A stretch of DNA of 64,000 nt from contig NZ_LR134313.1 of the NCBI RefSeq assembly GCF_900636765.1, forward strand, positions 1,612,001 through 1,676,000, read 5' to 3'. The translations under genes were made by a program, and so were the position numbers. This DNA is from Neisseria canis (GTDB lineage Bacteria; Pseudomonadota; Gammaproteobacteria; Burkholderiales; Neisseriaceae). Under the pieces are notes generated by a model. It searched no databases. It saw only the letters and a list, made by a program, of their open reading frames with translations, and was not told the DNA's origin. How positions within the stretch are numbered: the stretch's first letter is position 1; each line of letters begins with the position of its first letter. This document shows positions 53,978 through 63,197 of this stretch, one piece after another.

Positions 53978-54628
53978 CTATTCGGCAGCATTTTTCAGCA
54001 ATGTCCAGCCCATGATACCCAGCAGTACACCAGCCGCTTTATCCACATAAAAGGCCAGCTTGGCAAACCATTGGCGTACGTTTTGTTGCGAGAGTACAAA
54101 AATAATCATGGCATCCCAAGCAAACACGAGAACGGTCATCCATACGCCCAAGCCGAGTTTCAAGGCCGTACTGGTTTCAGGGGTAAGTACCACGGAAAAC
54201 AGGCTGAGATAAAAGACGATGTTTTTAGGGTTAGATAAACCTGAAGCCATGCCGAGCAGAAATTCTTTGAAAAAAGAAGGAGTATTTTTGTCTGAGCCGG
54301 CTTGTTGTCCGGGACGATTGAGAAAAGCATAATCGCTGCGACGGGCTTTTAAGGCGTGAAAGGCAATATACATCAGAAACAGGCCGCCGATGACTTTCAG
54401 CGTGGTCATCAGCCACAAAGAGTGGGCCAGCATGGAGGCGACACCGATAATGCACAAAGTAATATACAGCCCGTTGGCAAGAGCAATGCCTAATGCTACG
54501 CCAAGTGCGCGACGGCGGCTGTTGCGGAATGCGCTGCGGACCACCAATAGAAAATCAGGGCCGGGGCTGATTAAAGCCAAAAAGTGAGCGACAACAACCG
54601 TTAAGATAGTGGGTATCAGAGTCTCCAT
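53978..54628 (-). CDS. LysE/RhtB family amino-acid exporter
   Basis: The 216-residue inner-membrane protein begins with the family N-terminus VVAHFLALISPGPDFLLVVR (quoted at the limit; GPDFLLV is the hallmark) and has six predicted helices. RRRALGVALGIALAN (helix 2 region) and LSNPKNIVFYLSLFS match LysE/RhtB. It exports an amino acid or derivative, substrate unknown (threonine/homoserine/lysine types exist). RBS AAAGGAGAAACGG precedes the ATG. Bracketed by identical AG-dialect DUS repeats, unlike the flanks, so recent acquisition is likely. Confidence 0.88.
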   Translation of the reverse strand: METLIPTILTVVVAHFLALISPGPDFLLVVRSAFRNSRRRALGVALGIALANGLYITLCIIGVASMLAHSLWLMTTLKVIGGLFLMYIAFHALKARRSDYAFLNRPGQQAGSDKNTPSFFKEFLLGMASGLSNPKNIVFYLSLFSVVLTPETSTALKLGLGVWMTVLVFAWDAMIIFVLSQQNVRQWFAKLAFYVDKAAGVLLGIMGWTLLKNAAE

Positions 54629-54662
54629 AACCGTTTCTCCTTTAAATAAACACCTTGCAAAG

Positions 54663-54703
54663 TGTGAGGCCGTCTGAAAATCAGGTTGGCTTTTCAGACG
54701 GCC
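54663..54703. repeat. 41-bp AG-dialect DUS hairpin, right direct repeat
   Basis: Identical to the left repeat. Here it stands between mnmA and lysE and could end mnmA transcription (the mnmA stop is seven bases further). Confidence 0.85.
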
Positions 54704-54709
54704 TGACTG

Positions 54710-55813
54710 TTATTGTGTAATGATAACGGGTTTGTCGGTAGCCGTAATGATGCCGCCGCCCAAGCATACGTCGCCGTCGTAGAGTACGGCGGATTGGCCG
54801 GGGGTAACGGCCCATTGCGGTTCGTCGAACAGCAGCTCGGCCGTTTCGTTGTCGATGTAGCGCAGTTCGCACGGCGCATCGGCCATGCGGTAGCGGGTTT
54901 TGCAGGTATACCTGCCGGGTTTGGGGCGCTCGGGCAGAGTGAAGCTCAAATCGTTCATCGTCAGGCTTTGGGTGTAGAGCAGGGGATGGTCATGGCCTTG
55001 CACCACGATTAATTCGTTGCTGGTCAAATCTTTGCCGGCCACAAACCACGGCTCGCCCGCGCCGCCGATGCCCAAGCCTTTGCGCTGGCCTATGGTGTAA
55101 AACATCAGGCCGACGTGTTCGCCCACTTTTTTGCCTTCGGGCGTAACCATGTTGCCGTTATTGGTGGGCAGGTATTTTTGCAGAAACTCGCGAAACGGGC
55201 GCTCGCCGATAAAGCAGATGCCTGTGCTGTCTTTTTTGGCGGCGGTCGGCAGCTTGGCTTCGGCAGCCAAGCGGCGAACTTCGGGCTTTTCCAAATCGCC
55301 CAGCGGGAAAATGGCGCGTGCCAGCTGGTGCGGTTGCAGGCGGTAGAGGAAATAGCTTTGGTCTTTGTTGACATCTAATCCTTTGAGCAGGTAATGCACG
55401 CCGTTGCGCACTTCTTTGCGCGCATAATGGCCGGTGGCAATCACGTCTGCGCCTTGTTTGATGGCGTAGTCGAGAAAGCATTTGAATTTGATTTCGGCAT
55501 TGCACAATACATCAGGGTTCGGCGTGCGGCCTGCTTGGTATTCCTGCAGGAAATAGGCGAATACTTTGTCTTTGTATTGGGCGGCGAAATTCACGATGTC
55601 GATGTCGATGCCCACGATGTCGGCCACGGCGATGGCGTCGAACGAATCCTGCTTGATGCTGCAATATTCGTCGCTGTCGTCGTCTTCCCAGTTTTGCATA
55701 AACACGCCGCGCACCTGATGACCCTGCTGCTTGAGCAGGTAGGCGGTTACGGAAGAATCAACGCCGCCGGATAAACCGACGATGATATTTTGCGGAGCGT
55801 GGGAAATGTTCAT
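54710..55813 (-). CDS. mnmA: tRNA 2-thiouridylase
   Basis: Thiolates U34 in tRNA-Lys, Glu and Gln. From ATG 55813 it has 367 residues. The PP-loop [18 protein letters not shown] is near residue 12, the nucleophile Cys in [12 protein letters not shown], and the persulfide Cys in [11 protein letters not shown]; the C-terminal barrel shows [13 protein letters not shown] and [11 protein letters not shown] longer in-frame start at 55834 has no ribosome site. Convergent/tail-to-head with lysE. Essential for decoding in most bacteria. Confidence 0.96.
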   Translation of the reverse strand: MNISHAPQNIIVGLSGGVDSSVTAYLLKQQGHQVRGVFMQNWEDDDSDEYCSIKQDSFDAIAVADIVGIDIDIVNFAAQYKDKVFAYFLQEYQAGRTPNPDVLCNAEIKFKCFLDYAIKQGADVIATGHYARKEVRNGVHYLLKGLDVNKDQSYFLYRLQPHQLARAIFPLGDLEKPEVRRLAAEAKLPTAAKKDSTGICFIGERPFREFLQKYLPTNNGNMVTPEGKKVGEHVGLMFYTIGQRKGLGIGGAGEPWFVAGKDLTSNELIVVQGHDHPLLYTQSLTMNDLSFTLPERPKPGRYTCKTRYRMADAPCELRYIDNETAELLFDEPQWAVTPGQSAVLYDGDVCLGGGIITATDKPVIITQ

Positions 55814-55889
55814 TGTGAAAATATGGGGAATCATGCTGAATTGGAAAGAGGCGTAACTTTAACATATTTTTCAGACAGGCATGGCCGGA

Positions 55890-55925
55890 TAAAAAACCGG
55901 CGTTTTGCTTAAGCCAACGCCGGTT
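55890..55925 (-). terminator. Rho-independent terminator of the amino-acid ABC operon
   Basis: On the minus strand AACCGGCGTT and AACGCCGGTT form a 10-bp GC-rich stem followed by TTTTTT. No DUS in the stem; a lone DUS lies 15 bases beyond. Confidence 0.85.
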
Positions 55926-55929
55926 CGTT

Positions 55930-56685
55930 TTAAGAAGCTTCCGCCCGAATCTGTTTTAAAAAGCGGCGGGTGCGCTCGTGTTGCGGGTGCTCGAACAAAT
56001 CTTTCGGTTTGCCTTGTTCGACAATCACGCCGCCGTCCATTACCACCACGATGTCGGCCACTTCCATAGCAAACTTGATTTCGTGTGTAACCACCACCAT
56101 CGTCCAGCCTTCGCGCGCCAGCTCTTTCATGGTGTTTAACACTTCCTGAACAAGCTCGGGGTCAAGTGCGGAGGTCGGCTCGTCAAACAGCATTAATTCG
56201 GGGCGGATGGCCAAAGCGCGGGCAATGCCTACGCGCTGCTGCTGGCCGCCGGAAAGCTGGAAAGGATAAAGCTCGGTTTTGTCGCCCAAGCCCACTTTTT
56301 CCAAAAGCTTCACTGCTTCCCCGCGCGCTTGGTCTGCCGATTTGCCTTGCACGGCCACCGGCCCTTCCATCACATTTTCCAGCGCGGTTTTGTGGGGGAA
56401 AAGATTGTATTGCTGAAACACCATGCCGGATTTCCGGCGCAGCGCGAGGATGTCTTTTTTGCCCGGTTTTTTGCCGAAATCGATATTGAGCGGTGTTTCA
56501 TTATCGAATTTCACCGTGCCGGCTTCCGGCATTTCCAGCGCATTGAGGCAGCGCAGAAATGTGGTTTTCCCGGAGCCGGAAGGCCCGAGAATCACCACAA
56601 CTTGGCCTTTGGCAATGTTTAAATCAATGCCGCGCAAAATGGTGTTTTGGCCGAATGTTTTTTGAATATTGCGGATTTCTATCAT
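55930..56685 (-). CDS. Polar amino-acid ABC transporter ATPase
   Basis: The 251-residue ATPase couples hydrolysis to import. Walker [13 protein letters not shown] (about residue 34), signature [15 protein letters not shown], Walker [14 protein letters not shown], and H-loop [11 protein letters not shown]. It is of the GlnQ/TcyN type that serves polar amino acids. The gene is third in the operon, nine bases after the permease stop, then the strong terminator. Substrate inferred from the binding protein. Confidence 0.94.
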   Translation of the reverse strand: MIEIRNIQKTFGQNTILRGIDLNIAKGQVVVILGPSGSGKTTFLRCLNALEMPEAGTVKFDNETPLNIDFGKKPGKKDILALRRKSGMVFQQYNLFPHKTALENVMEGPVAVQGKSADQARGEAVKLLEKVGLGDKTELYPFQLSGGQQQRVGIARALAIRPELMLFDEPTSALDPELVQEVLNTMKELAREGWTMVVVTHEIKFAMEVADIVVVMDGGVIVEQGKPKDLFEHPQHERTRRFLKQIRAEAS

Positions 56686-56694
56686 AGCGGCTCC

Positions 56695-57411
56695 TTATTT
56701 CGCCACATAGCGGTCGAGGCGTTTTTCCATTTTGCCCTGCATGTGCGTGAGCACGGTGCAGATTACCCAATAAATCAAACCGGCTTCGGTGTAGATCAGG
56801 ATGAATTCGTAATTGCGCGCCACAATTACTTGCGAGGCTTTCATCAATTCGGGAATCAGCACCAGTGAAGCCAGCGAGGTTTCTTTTACCAAGCCGACAA
56901 AGGTGTTCGACAAAGGCGGCACGGCCACGCGCAAAGCCTGCGGCAGCACGATGCGGCGGAAGGTCTGCATATAGGTCATGCCGATGGAAAAACCGGCTTC
57001 CCATTGCCCTTTGGGAATCGACAAAATGGCAGAGCGCACGGTTTCGGAAGCATAGGCGCCGATATTGAGCGAAAACGCGATAATGGCTGTGGGCACGGGA
57101 TCGAGCTTGAGGCCGATTTCAGGCAGGCCGTAGAAAATGATAAAAAGCTGAAGCAGCAGCGGCGTGCCGCGGATAACCGACACATAAAAACGGGCCACAC
57201 CGTAGAAAAACCTGTGCACCATGCCTTCCTGCGGCACCACACGGATCAGCGCCACAGCCAATGCAATCAGCAAACCTATGATAAATGAAACGATAGAAAG
57301 CGGAATGGTATAAACCAAAGCCGCTTTCAATAAAGGCCAAAATGCGTTGATAACGATTTGGGCCTTCGCCTCATTCATAAACGGCAGAGCCGCCAGAATA
57401 TTATTTAACAC
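56695..57411 (-). CDS. Polar amino-acid ABC transporter permease
   Basis: The 238-residue membrane component has about five helices and the HEAA-family EAA loop (YASETVRSAILSIPKGQWEAG quoted in parts: SETVRSAI and SIPKGQWEAGFSIG). It matches His/Glu/Gln/cystine permeases. The start overlaps the end of the binding-protein gene by 11 bases, so translation is coupled. Confidence 0.93.
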   Translation of the reverse strand: MLNNILAALPFMNEAKAQIVINAFWPLLKAALVYTIPLSIVSFIIGLLIALAVALIRVVPQEGMVHRFFYGVARFYVSVIRGTPLLLQLFIIFYGLPEIGLKLDPVPTAIIAFSLNIGAYASETVRSAILSIPKGQWEAGFSIGMTYMQTFRRIVLPQALRVAVPPLSNTFVGLVKETSLASLVLIPELMKASQVIVARNYEFILIYTEAGLIYWVICTVLTHMQGKMEKRLDRYVAK

Positions 57412-58222
57412 TTATGTCTTCACCAAAAAATTGTTCGCTCAGCTTTTTCAACGTGCCGTCTTTTTGCAGCTCAACCATCGCTTCGTTCACTTTGGCTACC
57501 GCAGCATCTTCGCCTTTGCGGAAAATCAGGCCGGAACCGCGCAATTCTCCGGCATCGGCAACCAGTTTGATTTCCAAGCCGCTGTCGGTATGTTTTTTCA
57601 GATAGTCTAACATGGCCAGATGGTCGTTTAAGGTTAAATCGACGCGTTTTTGTTTGACCAGCTCAATCGCTTGCGCCATGCCGTCTACACCGGTGATTTT
57701 TGCACCGTATTTCTCGGCCATTTCGCGGTAGTTGCTGGTTAACGATTGGGCGGCATCCAAGCCTTTGATGTCGGCCCACGATTTAACGCGCGCATCGTCT
57801 TTACGCGCCAATGCGGCCGGGCCGCTCCAGCTGTACGGCTCGGATTTGTCGTATTTGGCCTGACGCTCGGGGGTGGTAAGGCTCACTTGGTTGGCGACTA
57901 TATCGAAACGTTTGGCATCCAAACCGGCCAGCATGGCATCCCATTGGGTTTCTTTGAAATCCACTTTTACACCCAGTTTTTCGGCCACCGCGCGGGTAAC
58001 TTCCACATCGTAGCCGGTGAGCTTGCCGCTTTCATCGTGGTAGGTAAAAGGTGCGTAAGTGCCTTCGGTGCCCACAGTGATGGTGCCTTTGCCGTTGATG
58101 CGGTCGATTAAAGGCGCATCCGCGCCCACTTGGGTGCCTGAAGCGGCCCGGTTGGTGTCGCTTTTACCGCAGGCGCCCAATGCCAAGGCAACAGTTGCTG
58201 CCAGTGCGAATTGTTTTAACAT
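57401..58222 (-). CDS. Amino-acid ABC transporter substrate-binding lipoprotein
   Basis: Periplasmic binding protein (273 residues from ATG 58222) anchored by lipobox LALGAC. SBP_bac_3 fold: GTITVGTEGTYAPFTYHDESGKLTGYDVEV near residue 50, FKETQWDAMLAGLDAKRFDIVANQVS, then YDKSEPYSW. This layout matches cystine/cysteine-type binding proteins of Neisseria as I recall them; other polar amino acids are possible. First gene of the three-gene operon. Upstream ORF extension to 58300 lacks a ribosome site. Confidence 0.92.
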   Translation of the reverse strand: MLKQFALAATVALALGACGKSDTNRAASGTQVGADAPLIDRINGKGTITVGTEGTYAPFTYHDESGKLTGYDVEVTRAVAEKLGVKVDFKETQWDAMLAGLDAKRFDIVANQVSLTTPERQAKYDKSEPYSWSGPAALARKDDARVKSWADIKGLDAAQSLTSNYREMAEKYGAKITGVDGMAQAIELVKQKRVDLTLNDHLAMLDYLKKHTDSGLEIKLVADAGELRGSGLIFRKGEDAAVAKVNEAMVELQKDGTLKKLSEQFFGEDISVK

Positions 58223-58332
58223 GTGTATTCTCCAGTTTCGGTAAGACGGTTTCGTCGATAAACGTAATTTTACGCTAAGCGGTTTGCGGCTACAAAGCAC
58301 GCTTGGTTCTATGGCATAGAACCATTAATTCT

Positions 58333-58375
58333 AATGCCTGTCTGAAAATGTTTTGCGGATTTTCAGACAGGCATT
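58333..58375. terminator. DUS-pair terminator of pyrC
   Basis: AATGCCTGTCTGAAAAT and ATTTTCAGACAGGCATT, loop GTTTTGCGG. It sits between the ABC operon start and pyrC end. Confidence 0.75.
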
Positions 58376-58431
58376 GGCATATTCAAACAAACGGCAGATT
58401 ATTTGCGCTTTTTTAACGTTTTGATGCGCAA

Positions 58432-59466
58432 TCAATATTCAACGCGCCATTCCACTTCGCCGCCCGCGCGCATGGGCACAAGTTCGCCGTCACCGAAAGG
58501 AACGCTTTCGGGCACACGGCCAGGCTGTTTGACCAGGGTAATCGTGCGCGGATTTTCAGACAGGCCGTAGAAACGGGCGCCGTTTTTCGAAGCAAAGGCT
58601 TCCAGCTTGTCGAGTGCGCCGGCTTTTTCAAACACTTCCGCATAAAACTCAATCGCATTGATGGCGCTGAACATGCCTGCGCAGCCGCAAGCGTTTTCTT
58701 TGGCGTGTTTCGGATGCGGCGCGGAATCGGTGCCGAGGAAAAATTTGTGCGATTGGTCGCCGGTAACGGCGGCAACCAAAGCGGCGCGGTGGGTTTCGCG
58801 TTTCAATACCGGCAGGCAGTAATGGTGCGGGCGCACGCCGCCCACCAATAAATCGTTGCGGTTGAGCAGTAAATGCTGCGGCGTAACGGTGGCGGCCACG
58901 TTGTCGCCCGCTTCGCACACCAACTTGGCCGCATCGGCGGTGGTGATGTGTTCAAACACTACCTTCAGCCCCGGCACTTTCGCCAACACGGGCTTCATCA
59001 CGCGCTCGATAAACACCGCTTCGCGGTCGAAAATGTCGATATCGGGATCGGTTACTTCGCCGTGTACCAAAAACAGGATGCCTTCTTCCGCCATTGCTTC
59101 CAACACGGGAATCAGCTTGAATAAATCGGTTACGCCGGAATCGGAGTTGGTGGTTGCGCCGGCAGGGTAGAGTTTGAACGCCACAATGCCTGCCGCTTTG
59201 GCTTCGCGCACGGTTTCCGGTGTGGTGTTGTCGGTGAGGTAAAGCGACATTAGAGGCTCGAACGGCAAACCTTCCGGCACGGCATCGAGAATCTGCTGTT
59301 TGTAGGCCAGCGCCTGCGCCACGGTGGTAACCGGCGGCTTGAGGTTGGGCATAATCAGCGCACGCCCCATTTGGCGGGCGGTGTAGGGCACTACGGATTT
59401 CAACGCGGCGCCGTCGCGCACATGCAGGTGGAAATCGTCGGGCTGGATAATGGTGAGGGTTTGCAT
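58432..59466 (-). CDS. pyrC: Dihydroorotase
   Basis: Third step of de novo pyrimidine synthesis; zinc amidohydrolase of 344 residues (class II, E. coli PyrC-like). HxH ligands in [11 protein letters not shown] near residue 15, [10 protein letters not shown], the FLVHGEV and [10 protein letters not shown] histidines, and [13 protein letters not shown] with the catalytic Asp. A wad-type DUS is near 58555. tusA-like gene lies 55 bases upstream on the same strand. Confidence 0.96.
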   Translation of the reverse strand: MQTLTIIQPDDFHLHVRDGAALKSVVPYTARQMGRALIMPNLKPPVTTVAQALAYKQQILDAVPEGLPFEPLMSLYLTDNTTPETVREAKAAGIVAFKLYPAGATTNSDSGVTDLFKLIPVLEAMAEEGILFLVHGEVTDPDIDIFDREAVFIERVMKPVLAKVPGLKVVFEHITTADAAKLVCEAGDNVAATVTPQHLLLNRNDLLVGGVRPHHYCLPVLKRETHRAALVAAVTGDQSHKFFLGTDSAPHPKHAKENACGCAGMFSAINAIEFYAEVFEKAGALDKLEAFASKNGARFYGLSENPRTITLVKQPGRVPESVPFGDGELVPMRAGGEVEWRVEY

Positions 59467-59490
59467 GGTGTTCCTTTGCTTGAATGGAGG

Positions 59491-59518
59491 TTTCAGACAG
59501 GCATATGCCTGTCTGAAA
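59491..59518. terminator. Perfect palindromic DUS pair
   Basis: TTTCAGACAGGCAT fused directly to ATGCCTGTCTGAAA, a 28-base perfect palindrome with zero loop; two DUS head to head. It lies between tusA-like and pyrC genes. Confidence 0.8.
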
Positions 59519-59521
59519 AAG

Positions 59522-59749
59522 TTATTTGTGTTTCAAAACCAGCTTGAACACGCCGCCGTCTAAGGTTTCAGAGGCCAAAAGCGTGTGGCCGGTTTGTTTG
59601 CAGAAGGCAGCAAAATCATCGGGTGCGCCGGCATCGGTGGCCAATATAGTGAGTTCGTCGCCTGTTTCCAAAGCCGCCAGCGCTTTTTTGGCTCTCAAAA
59701 TCGGCAGCGGGCATTTCATGCCGGTTACGTCCAGGGTTTGTTGGGTCAT
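59522..59749 (-). CDS. TusA/SirA-like sulfur-carrier protein
   Basis: A 75-residue protein with the CPxP motif: [17 protein letters not shown], active cysteine at residue 13. This fold carries persulfide sulfur to acceptors (TusA for tRNA 2-thiolation). mnmA in the same window is a final user, but E. coli-type TusBCD genes are not seen here. Ends with LVLKHK. RBS AAGGAAGCTTACC precedes the ATG. Confidence 0.85.
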   Translation of the reverse strand: MTQQTLDVTGMKCPLPILRAKKALAALETGDELTILATDAGAPDDFAAFCKQTGHTLLASETLDGGVFKLVLKHK

Positions 59750-59854
59750 GGTAAGCTTCCTTTTCTCTTATCCTGACATTATAGCTTGTTTCGCCGCGGC
59801 GTTTAAGAATGCTACAATGCCGCTTTCTGTTTGATTTCCCGCAAGGAAAACGAT

Positions 59855-60442
59855 ATGCAACGCTGGATTCTTTTGTTGGCTTTGGCCGCACCCGCTGTTT
59901 TTGCACAGTCGCGTACCGAAAAAGATACGCTGGTTAACACGCGCTATGTCGAGCGCAATCCGCACGAAGCCGACACGCAGTTTCAGGAAGCGGAGCTGGC
60001 ATTGCCGCCCATGCCGGGCAAAGACGCGCAATGGTTTGATCTTTATATCAAGCCCGATTTTCCGCAGCAGCCGCAAATCGATTTAAACAGCATCATGCTG
60101 GCGCCGGATAATACCGTGCGCTATGTGTTGAATATCCGTTCGGCGCGCGGGCATGATAATTTGAGCGCAGAAGCGCTTTATTGCTCCGAGTCTGCTTTCA
60201 GTGCCAAGAAAAAATCGTCTTATAAAGTGTACGGCTACGGCGATCCGGTGAATAACCGCTGGATACGGCCGCGCAATGCCCAATGGAAGGAAATCGGTGC
60301 CATTCTCAACACTGCCGATCCGATACGCGGTGTGTTGTACCGCGCTTTCTGTGAAGACGGCCTGCCGGGCAGCAAAGAAAAACTGGTACAGCGCCTGAAA
60401 GAACGCTCGGGTACGCAATCCAAATTCCATTGGACCAAATAA
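59855..60442 (+). CDS. CNP1-like secreted protein
   Basis: The 195-residue protein starts MQRWILLLALAAPAVFAQ, a signal peptide cleaved near residue 18. The remainder fits the CNP1-like uncharacterised family (neisserial CNP1): EADTQFQEAELALPPMP, LYIKPDFPQQPQIDLNSIML and RYVLNIRSARGHDNLSAEAL. RBS AAGGAAAA precedes ATG 59855. Role unknown. TSUP gene follows after 12 bases, so they form an operon. Confidence 0.8.
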   Translation: MQRWILLLALAAPAVFAQSRTEKDTLVNTRYVERNPHEADTQFQEAELALPPMPGKDAQWFDLYIKPDFPQQPQIDLNSIMLAPDNTVRYVLNIRSARGHDNLSAEALYCSESAFSAKKKSSYKVYGYGDPVNNRWIRPRNAQWKEIGAILNTADPIRGVLYRAFCEDGLPGSKEKLVQRLKERSGTQSKFHWTK

Positions 60443-60454
60443 ACCCTGCTTTTG

Positions 60455-61234
60455 ATGGACGCCCATTTTCTTTTTCTGCTGCTTATCGGCTTTTTGGCCG
60501 GTTTGATGGATGCGGCGGTAGGCGGCGGCGGGCTGCTTCAGATTCCCGCGCTGTTTAACACGTTTCCAGCCGCCGCTCCGGCTTCGGTTTTGGGCGTGAA
60601 CAAATTTGCTTCCGTTTGCGGCACGTTCACCGCAGGTGTGCAATTCGTTCGCAAAATCCGCGTTCCGTGGCAAATGCTGTTGCCGGCCGCTTTGCTGGCT
60701 TATATTTTTTCCTATATCGGGGCAGGGTTGACCAGCCATATTCCCGTGCATTATATGAAGCCCGCCATGCTGGTGGTGATGGCGGTAATGTTTGTGTACA
60801 CATTTTTCAAAAAAAGCCTGGGGCAGGTTGTGCGCAGCAGCTCTCTTACCCGAAAAGAATATGCACTCGGCCTGTTTTTCGGTGCGCTTATCGGTTTTTA
60901 CGACGGTATTTTCGGCCCCGGCACGGGCAGCTTGTTGGCTTTTGTATTTGTGCGCTTTTTCTCGTTCGACTTCATCACGGCCACCGCTTCTTCCAAAGTT
61001 ATCAACATCACCACCAATCTTGCAGCGCTGAGTTTTTTTATTCCGAACGGCCACATGGTTTGGGCATGGGCGCTGCCGTTGGCCATGGCTAATTTGTGCG
61101 GCAGTATTTTCGGAACACACTTGGCTATTAAAGGCGGAACACGGTTTTTACGTTATGGTTTTATGATGTTACTGTTGCTTTTAATTGGAAAGTTCGGTTG
61201 GGATGTAATGAGGGTTTATCTGACTGTGGTATAA
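60455..61234 (+). CDS. TSUP (TauE/SafE) family permease
   Basis: The 259-residue inner-membrane protein has about eight helices. Family marks: DAAVGGGGLLQIPALFNTFP at the start, ASVLGVNKFASVCGTFTAG, and the second repeat GALIGFYDGIFGPGTGSLLAF with ATASSKVINITTNLAALS. TSUP proteins transport sulfite, sulfonates, or related anions. Substrate unknown. Start ATG 60455 is used; TTG at 60452 is the preceding codon. RBS not clear. Confidence 0.9.
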   Translation: MDAHFLFLLLIGFLAGLMDAAVGGGGLLQIPALFNTFPAAAPASVLGVNKFASVCGTFTAGVQFVRKIRVPWQMLLPAALLAYIFSYIGAGLTSHIPVHYMKPAMLVVMAVMFVYTFFKKSLGQVVRSSSLTRKEYALGLFFGALIGFYDGIFGPGTGSLLAFVFVRFFSFDFITATASSKVINITTNLAALSFFIPNGHMVWAWALPLAMANLCGSIFGTHLAIKGGTRFLRYGFMMLLLLLIGKFGWDVMRVYLTVV

Positions 61235-61239
61235 GGAAA

Positions 61240-61266
61240 GCCTGTCTGAAATCATTTCAGACAGGC
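61240..61266. terminator. DUS-pair terminator of the TSUP gene
   Basis: GCCTGTCTGAAAT and ATTTCAGACAGGC, 13-bp; six bases past the stop. DUS lack the leading T. Confidence 0.7.
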
Positions 61267-61629
61267 CTCAATCTTTATTAACGCTTCATAATTAATTCCT
61301 GTAAAAAATTTGCTTATGTAGTAAATCAGCTTAAAAACTTAAAAAAGTAGTACGCTTTTCATACTCGGGCTTGATCTGATTATCTTGGTTTCCTGTATCT
61401 TTAAAAAGATAATATTGTTTTTGATTTGATGTCTTACATCGATGTAATTTTATTAATTATTATGTTGCATTTTTTTGTATTGATTTCCTAATCTTTCGTT
61501 TTATTATTTACTATAGGTTGATAATCAATTTATCATCCGTGTCTTTTTCCCGACAAAATTTATCCCTATAATTCACTCCATCGCAAATCGTTATATTAAC
61601 AATAGTAATTAATTTAAAGGAAAGATAAA
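61267..61629. promoter_or_regulatory. AT-rich upstream region of the pirin cluster, with element copy F and a GATAA-TTATC dyad
   Basis: Contains a decayed copy of the miniature element (CATACTCGGGCTTGATC around 61360) and a dyad GATAA-TCAAT-TTATC at 61520-61534, resembling the site before fetA. AAAGGAAAG precedes the pirin ATG. No gene seen in this roughly 360-base stretch. Confidence 0.45.
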
Positions 61630-62367
61630 ATGCAAACTGTATACCATCCGGCTAATTCACGCGGCTTTGCCAATCACGGTTGGCTGAAAAGCGCACACAC
61701 TTTCAGCTTCGCCAACTATTACGACCCTGAGCGCATGGGCTTCGGTGTGCTGCGTGTGATTAATGATGATTTTGTAGAAGGCGGCCAAGGCTTCGGCACC
61801 CACCCGCACCGCGACATGGAAATCATTTCCGTGCCTTTAAGCGGCGACTTGGCTCATCGCGACAGCATGGGTAACGGCAGCATCATCAAAAACGGTGATG
61901 TACAGGTTATGTCGGCCGGCACCGGTGTTACCCACAGCGAAATGAACGCCAACCGAGACCAAGCTGTGAAATTCCTGCAAATTTGGGTGTTGCCCCGCAA
62001 AAACAACGTAGCGCCCCGCTATCAGCAAATCACAATCGCCAATGAAGCCAAACCCAACGACTTCCAGCAAATCCTGTCTCCCAATGCTGATGACGCAGGC
62101 GTGTGGATTCACCAAAACGCTTGGTTCTCGCTGGCACGTTTTTCAGACGGCACCCAAAAACGTTACGACGTAAAACGCGAAGGCAACGGCGTGTATGTGT
62201 TTGTGATTAAAGGTAAAGCCAAAGTAGGCGGTATCGAATTGGGCGAGCGCGACGGCTTGGGCTTGTGGGAAACCGACGGCTTTGACGTAGAGGCTTTGGG
62301 CGATGCGGAAATCCTGTTGATGGACGTACCGATGGACGTAGAAGCCAATATCAACCAGTTACACTAA
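61630..62367 (+). CDS. Pirin family bicupin protein
   Basis: The 245-residue cytoplasmic protein has the N-terminal cupin metal site GTHPHRDMEIIS with a later HSEMNA motif, the four ligand pattern (H,H,H,E) of YhhW/YhaK-type pirins; some show quercetin 2,3-dioxygenase activity. It opens with HPANSRGFANHGWLKSAHTFSFANYYDPERMGFG-type sequence. Short for pirins (about 290), as typical for YhaK types. First of a three-gene cluster. RBS AAAGGAAAG is good. Confidence 0.9.
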   Translation: MQTVYHPANSRGFANHGWLKSAHTFSFANYYDPERMGFGVLRVINDDFVEGGQGFGTHPHRDMEIISVPLSGDLAHRDSMGNGSIIKNGDVQVMSAGTGVTHSEMNANRDQAVKFLQIWVLPRKNNVAPRYQQITIANEAKPNDFQQILSPNADDAGVWIHQNAWFSLARFSDGTQKRYDVKREGNGVYVFVIKGKAKVGGIELGERDGLGLWETDGFDVEALGDAEILLMDVPMDVEANINQLH

Positions 62368-62401
62368 CGGAAATCGGAGTAAAATGTTATCCAAACTTTT
62401 T

Positions 62402-62432
62402 AGCTGCCTGAAAAATCTCGGGCAGCCATCTA
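62402..62432. other. Hairpin in the pirin to nitroreductase spacer
   Basis: GCTGCCTGAA-N7-GGGCAGC, six- to seven-bp arms. The sequence resembles the GGCTGCCTGAA core of another DUS dialect. Confidence 0.35.
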
Positions 62433-62458
62433 GCCAACCTGAAATAAAGGAAACCACA

Positions 62459-63067
62459 ATGTCTGTTGTACAAACTTTGCAGCAAGCTGCTGAGAACCGC
62501 CGTTCTGTTTACGCGCTGAACAAAAATCTGCCCGTAAACAAAGAAGAAGTAGTAAAAATCGTTGAGCACGCTGTAAAACACACACCGTCTGCGTTCAACT
62601 CGCAATCAACCCGTTTCGTTGTACTGTTCGGTGCCGAGCATGAAAAACTGTGGGACATCACCATTGCCGAACTGCGCAAAATTGTTCCTGCCGAAAACTT
62701 CCAAGCTACCGAAGACAAACTGAACATGTTCAAAGCGGCTGCCGGCAGCGTGTTGTTCTTTGAAGATGAAAATGTTGTTAAAGGCCTGCAAGAGCAGTTC
62801 CCTGCTTATGCCGCCGGTTTCCCGGTATGGGCAGGTCACAGCGATGCCATGAGCCAATACGCTATTTGGACTGCCCTGGCTGCGGTAAACGTAGGTGCCA
62901 ACCTGCAACACTACACCCCGATCATTGATGCCGAGGTGGCTAAAACTTGGAATCTGCCGGCCAACTGGAAAATGAGCGCCCAGCTCGTATTCGGCGGCAT
63001 CACCGAGCCTGCAGGCGATAAATCTTTTGCTCCCGTAGAAGACCGCCTGAAAGTTTACGGCCTGTAA
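62459..63067 (+). CDS. Nitroreductase-family protein (Frm2/HNR-like)
   Basis: FMN-dependent oxidoreductase of 202 residues from ATG 62459 (AAAGGAAACC upstream). FMN-site residues RRSVYALN at about 14-21 and TPSAFNSQSTRFVVLFG follow the short Frm2-type nitroreductases, and the C-terminal GGITEPAGDK matches. NAD(P)H reduction of nitro or quinone compounds is inferred. Located 91 bases after the pirin gene; the two are probably cotranscribed. Confidence 0.88.
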   Translation: MSVVQTLQQAAENRRSVYALNKNLPVNKEEVVKIVEHAVKHTPSAFNSQSTRFVVLFGAEHEKLWDITIAELRKIVPAENFQATEDKLNMFKAAAGSVLFFEDENVVKGLQEQFPAYAAGFPVWAGHSDAMSQYAIWTALAAVNVGANLQHYTPIIDAEVAKTWNLPANWKMSAQLVFGGITEPAGDKSFAPVEDRLKVYGL

Positions 63068-63111
63068 TTATTTTCAGGCTGAACCACAGCCTGAATACAC
63101 CGTGCAATAAC

Positions 63112-63157
63112 GCGGCAAATTCAGATAGGCCCCAAGCCTGGAATCTGCCGCTTTTTT
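63112..63157 (+). terminator. Rho-independent terminator after the nitroreductase gene
   Basis: GCGGCAAATTC and GAATCTGCCGC (10 of 11 pairs) with inner AGGCC/AAGCCT pairing, then TTTTTT. A second small stem TTCAGGCTG/CAGCCTGAA lies at 63073-63095. Confidence 0.8.
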
Positions 63158-63197
63158 ATTGCCTGAAAATCCTATTAACGATACATGGAGAATCGTC

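Noticed and set aside
60083-61120. 345-codon open frame on the minus strand
   Set aside because: Antisense to the CNP1-like and TSUP genes, which have family motifs and signals.
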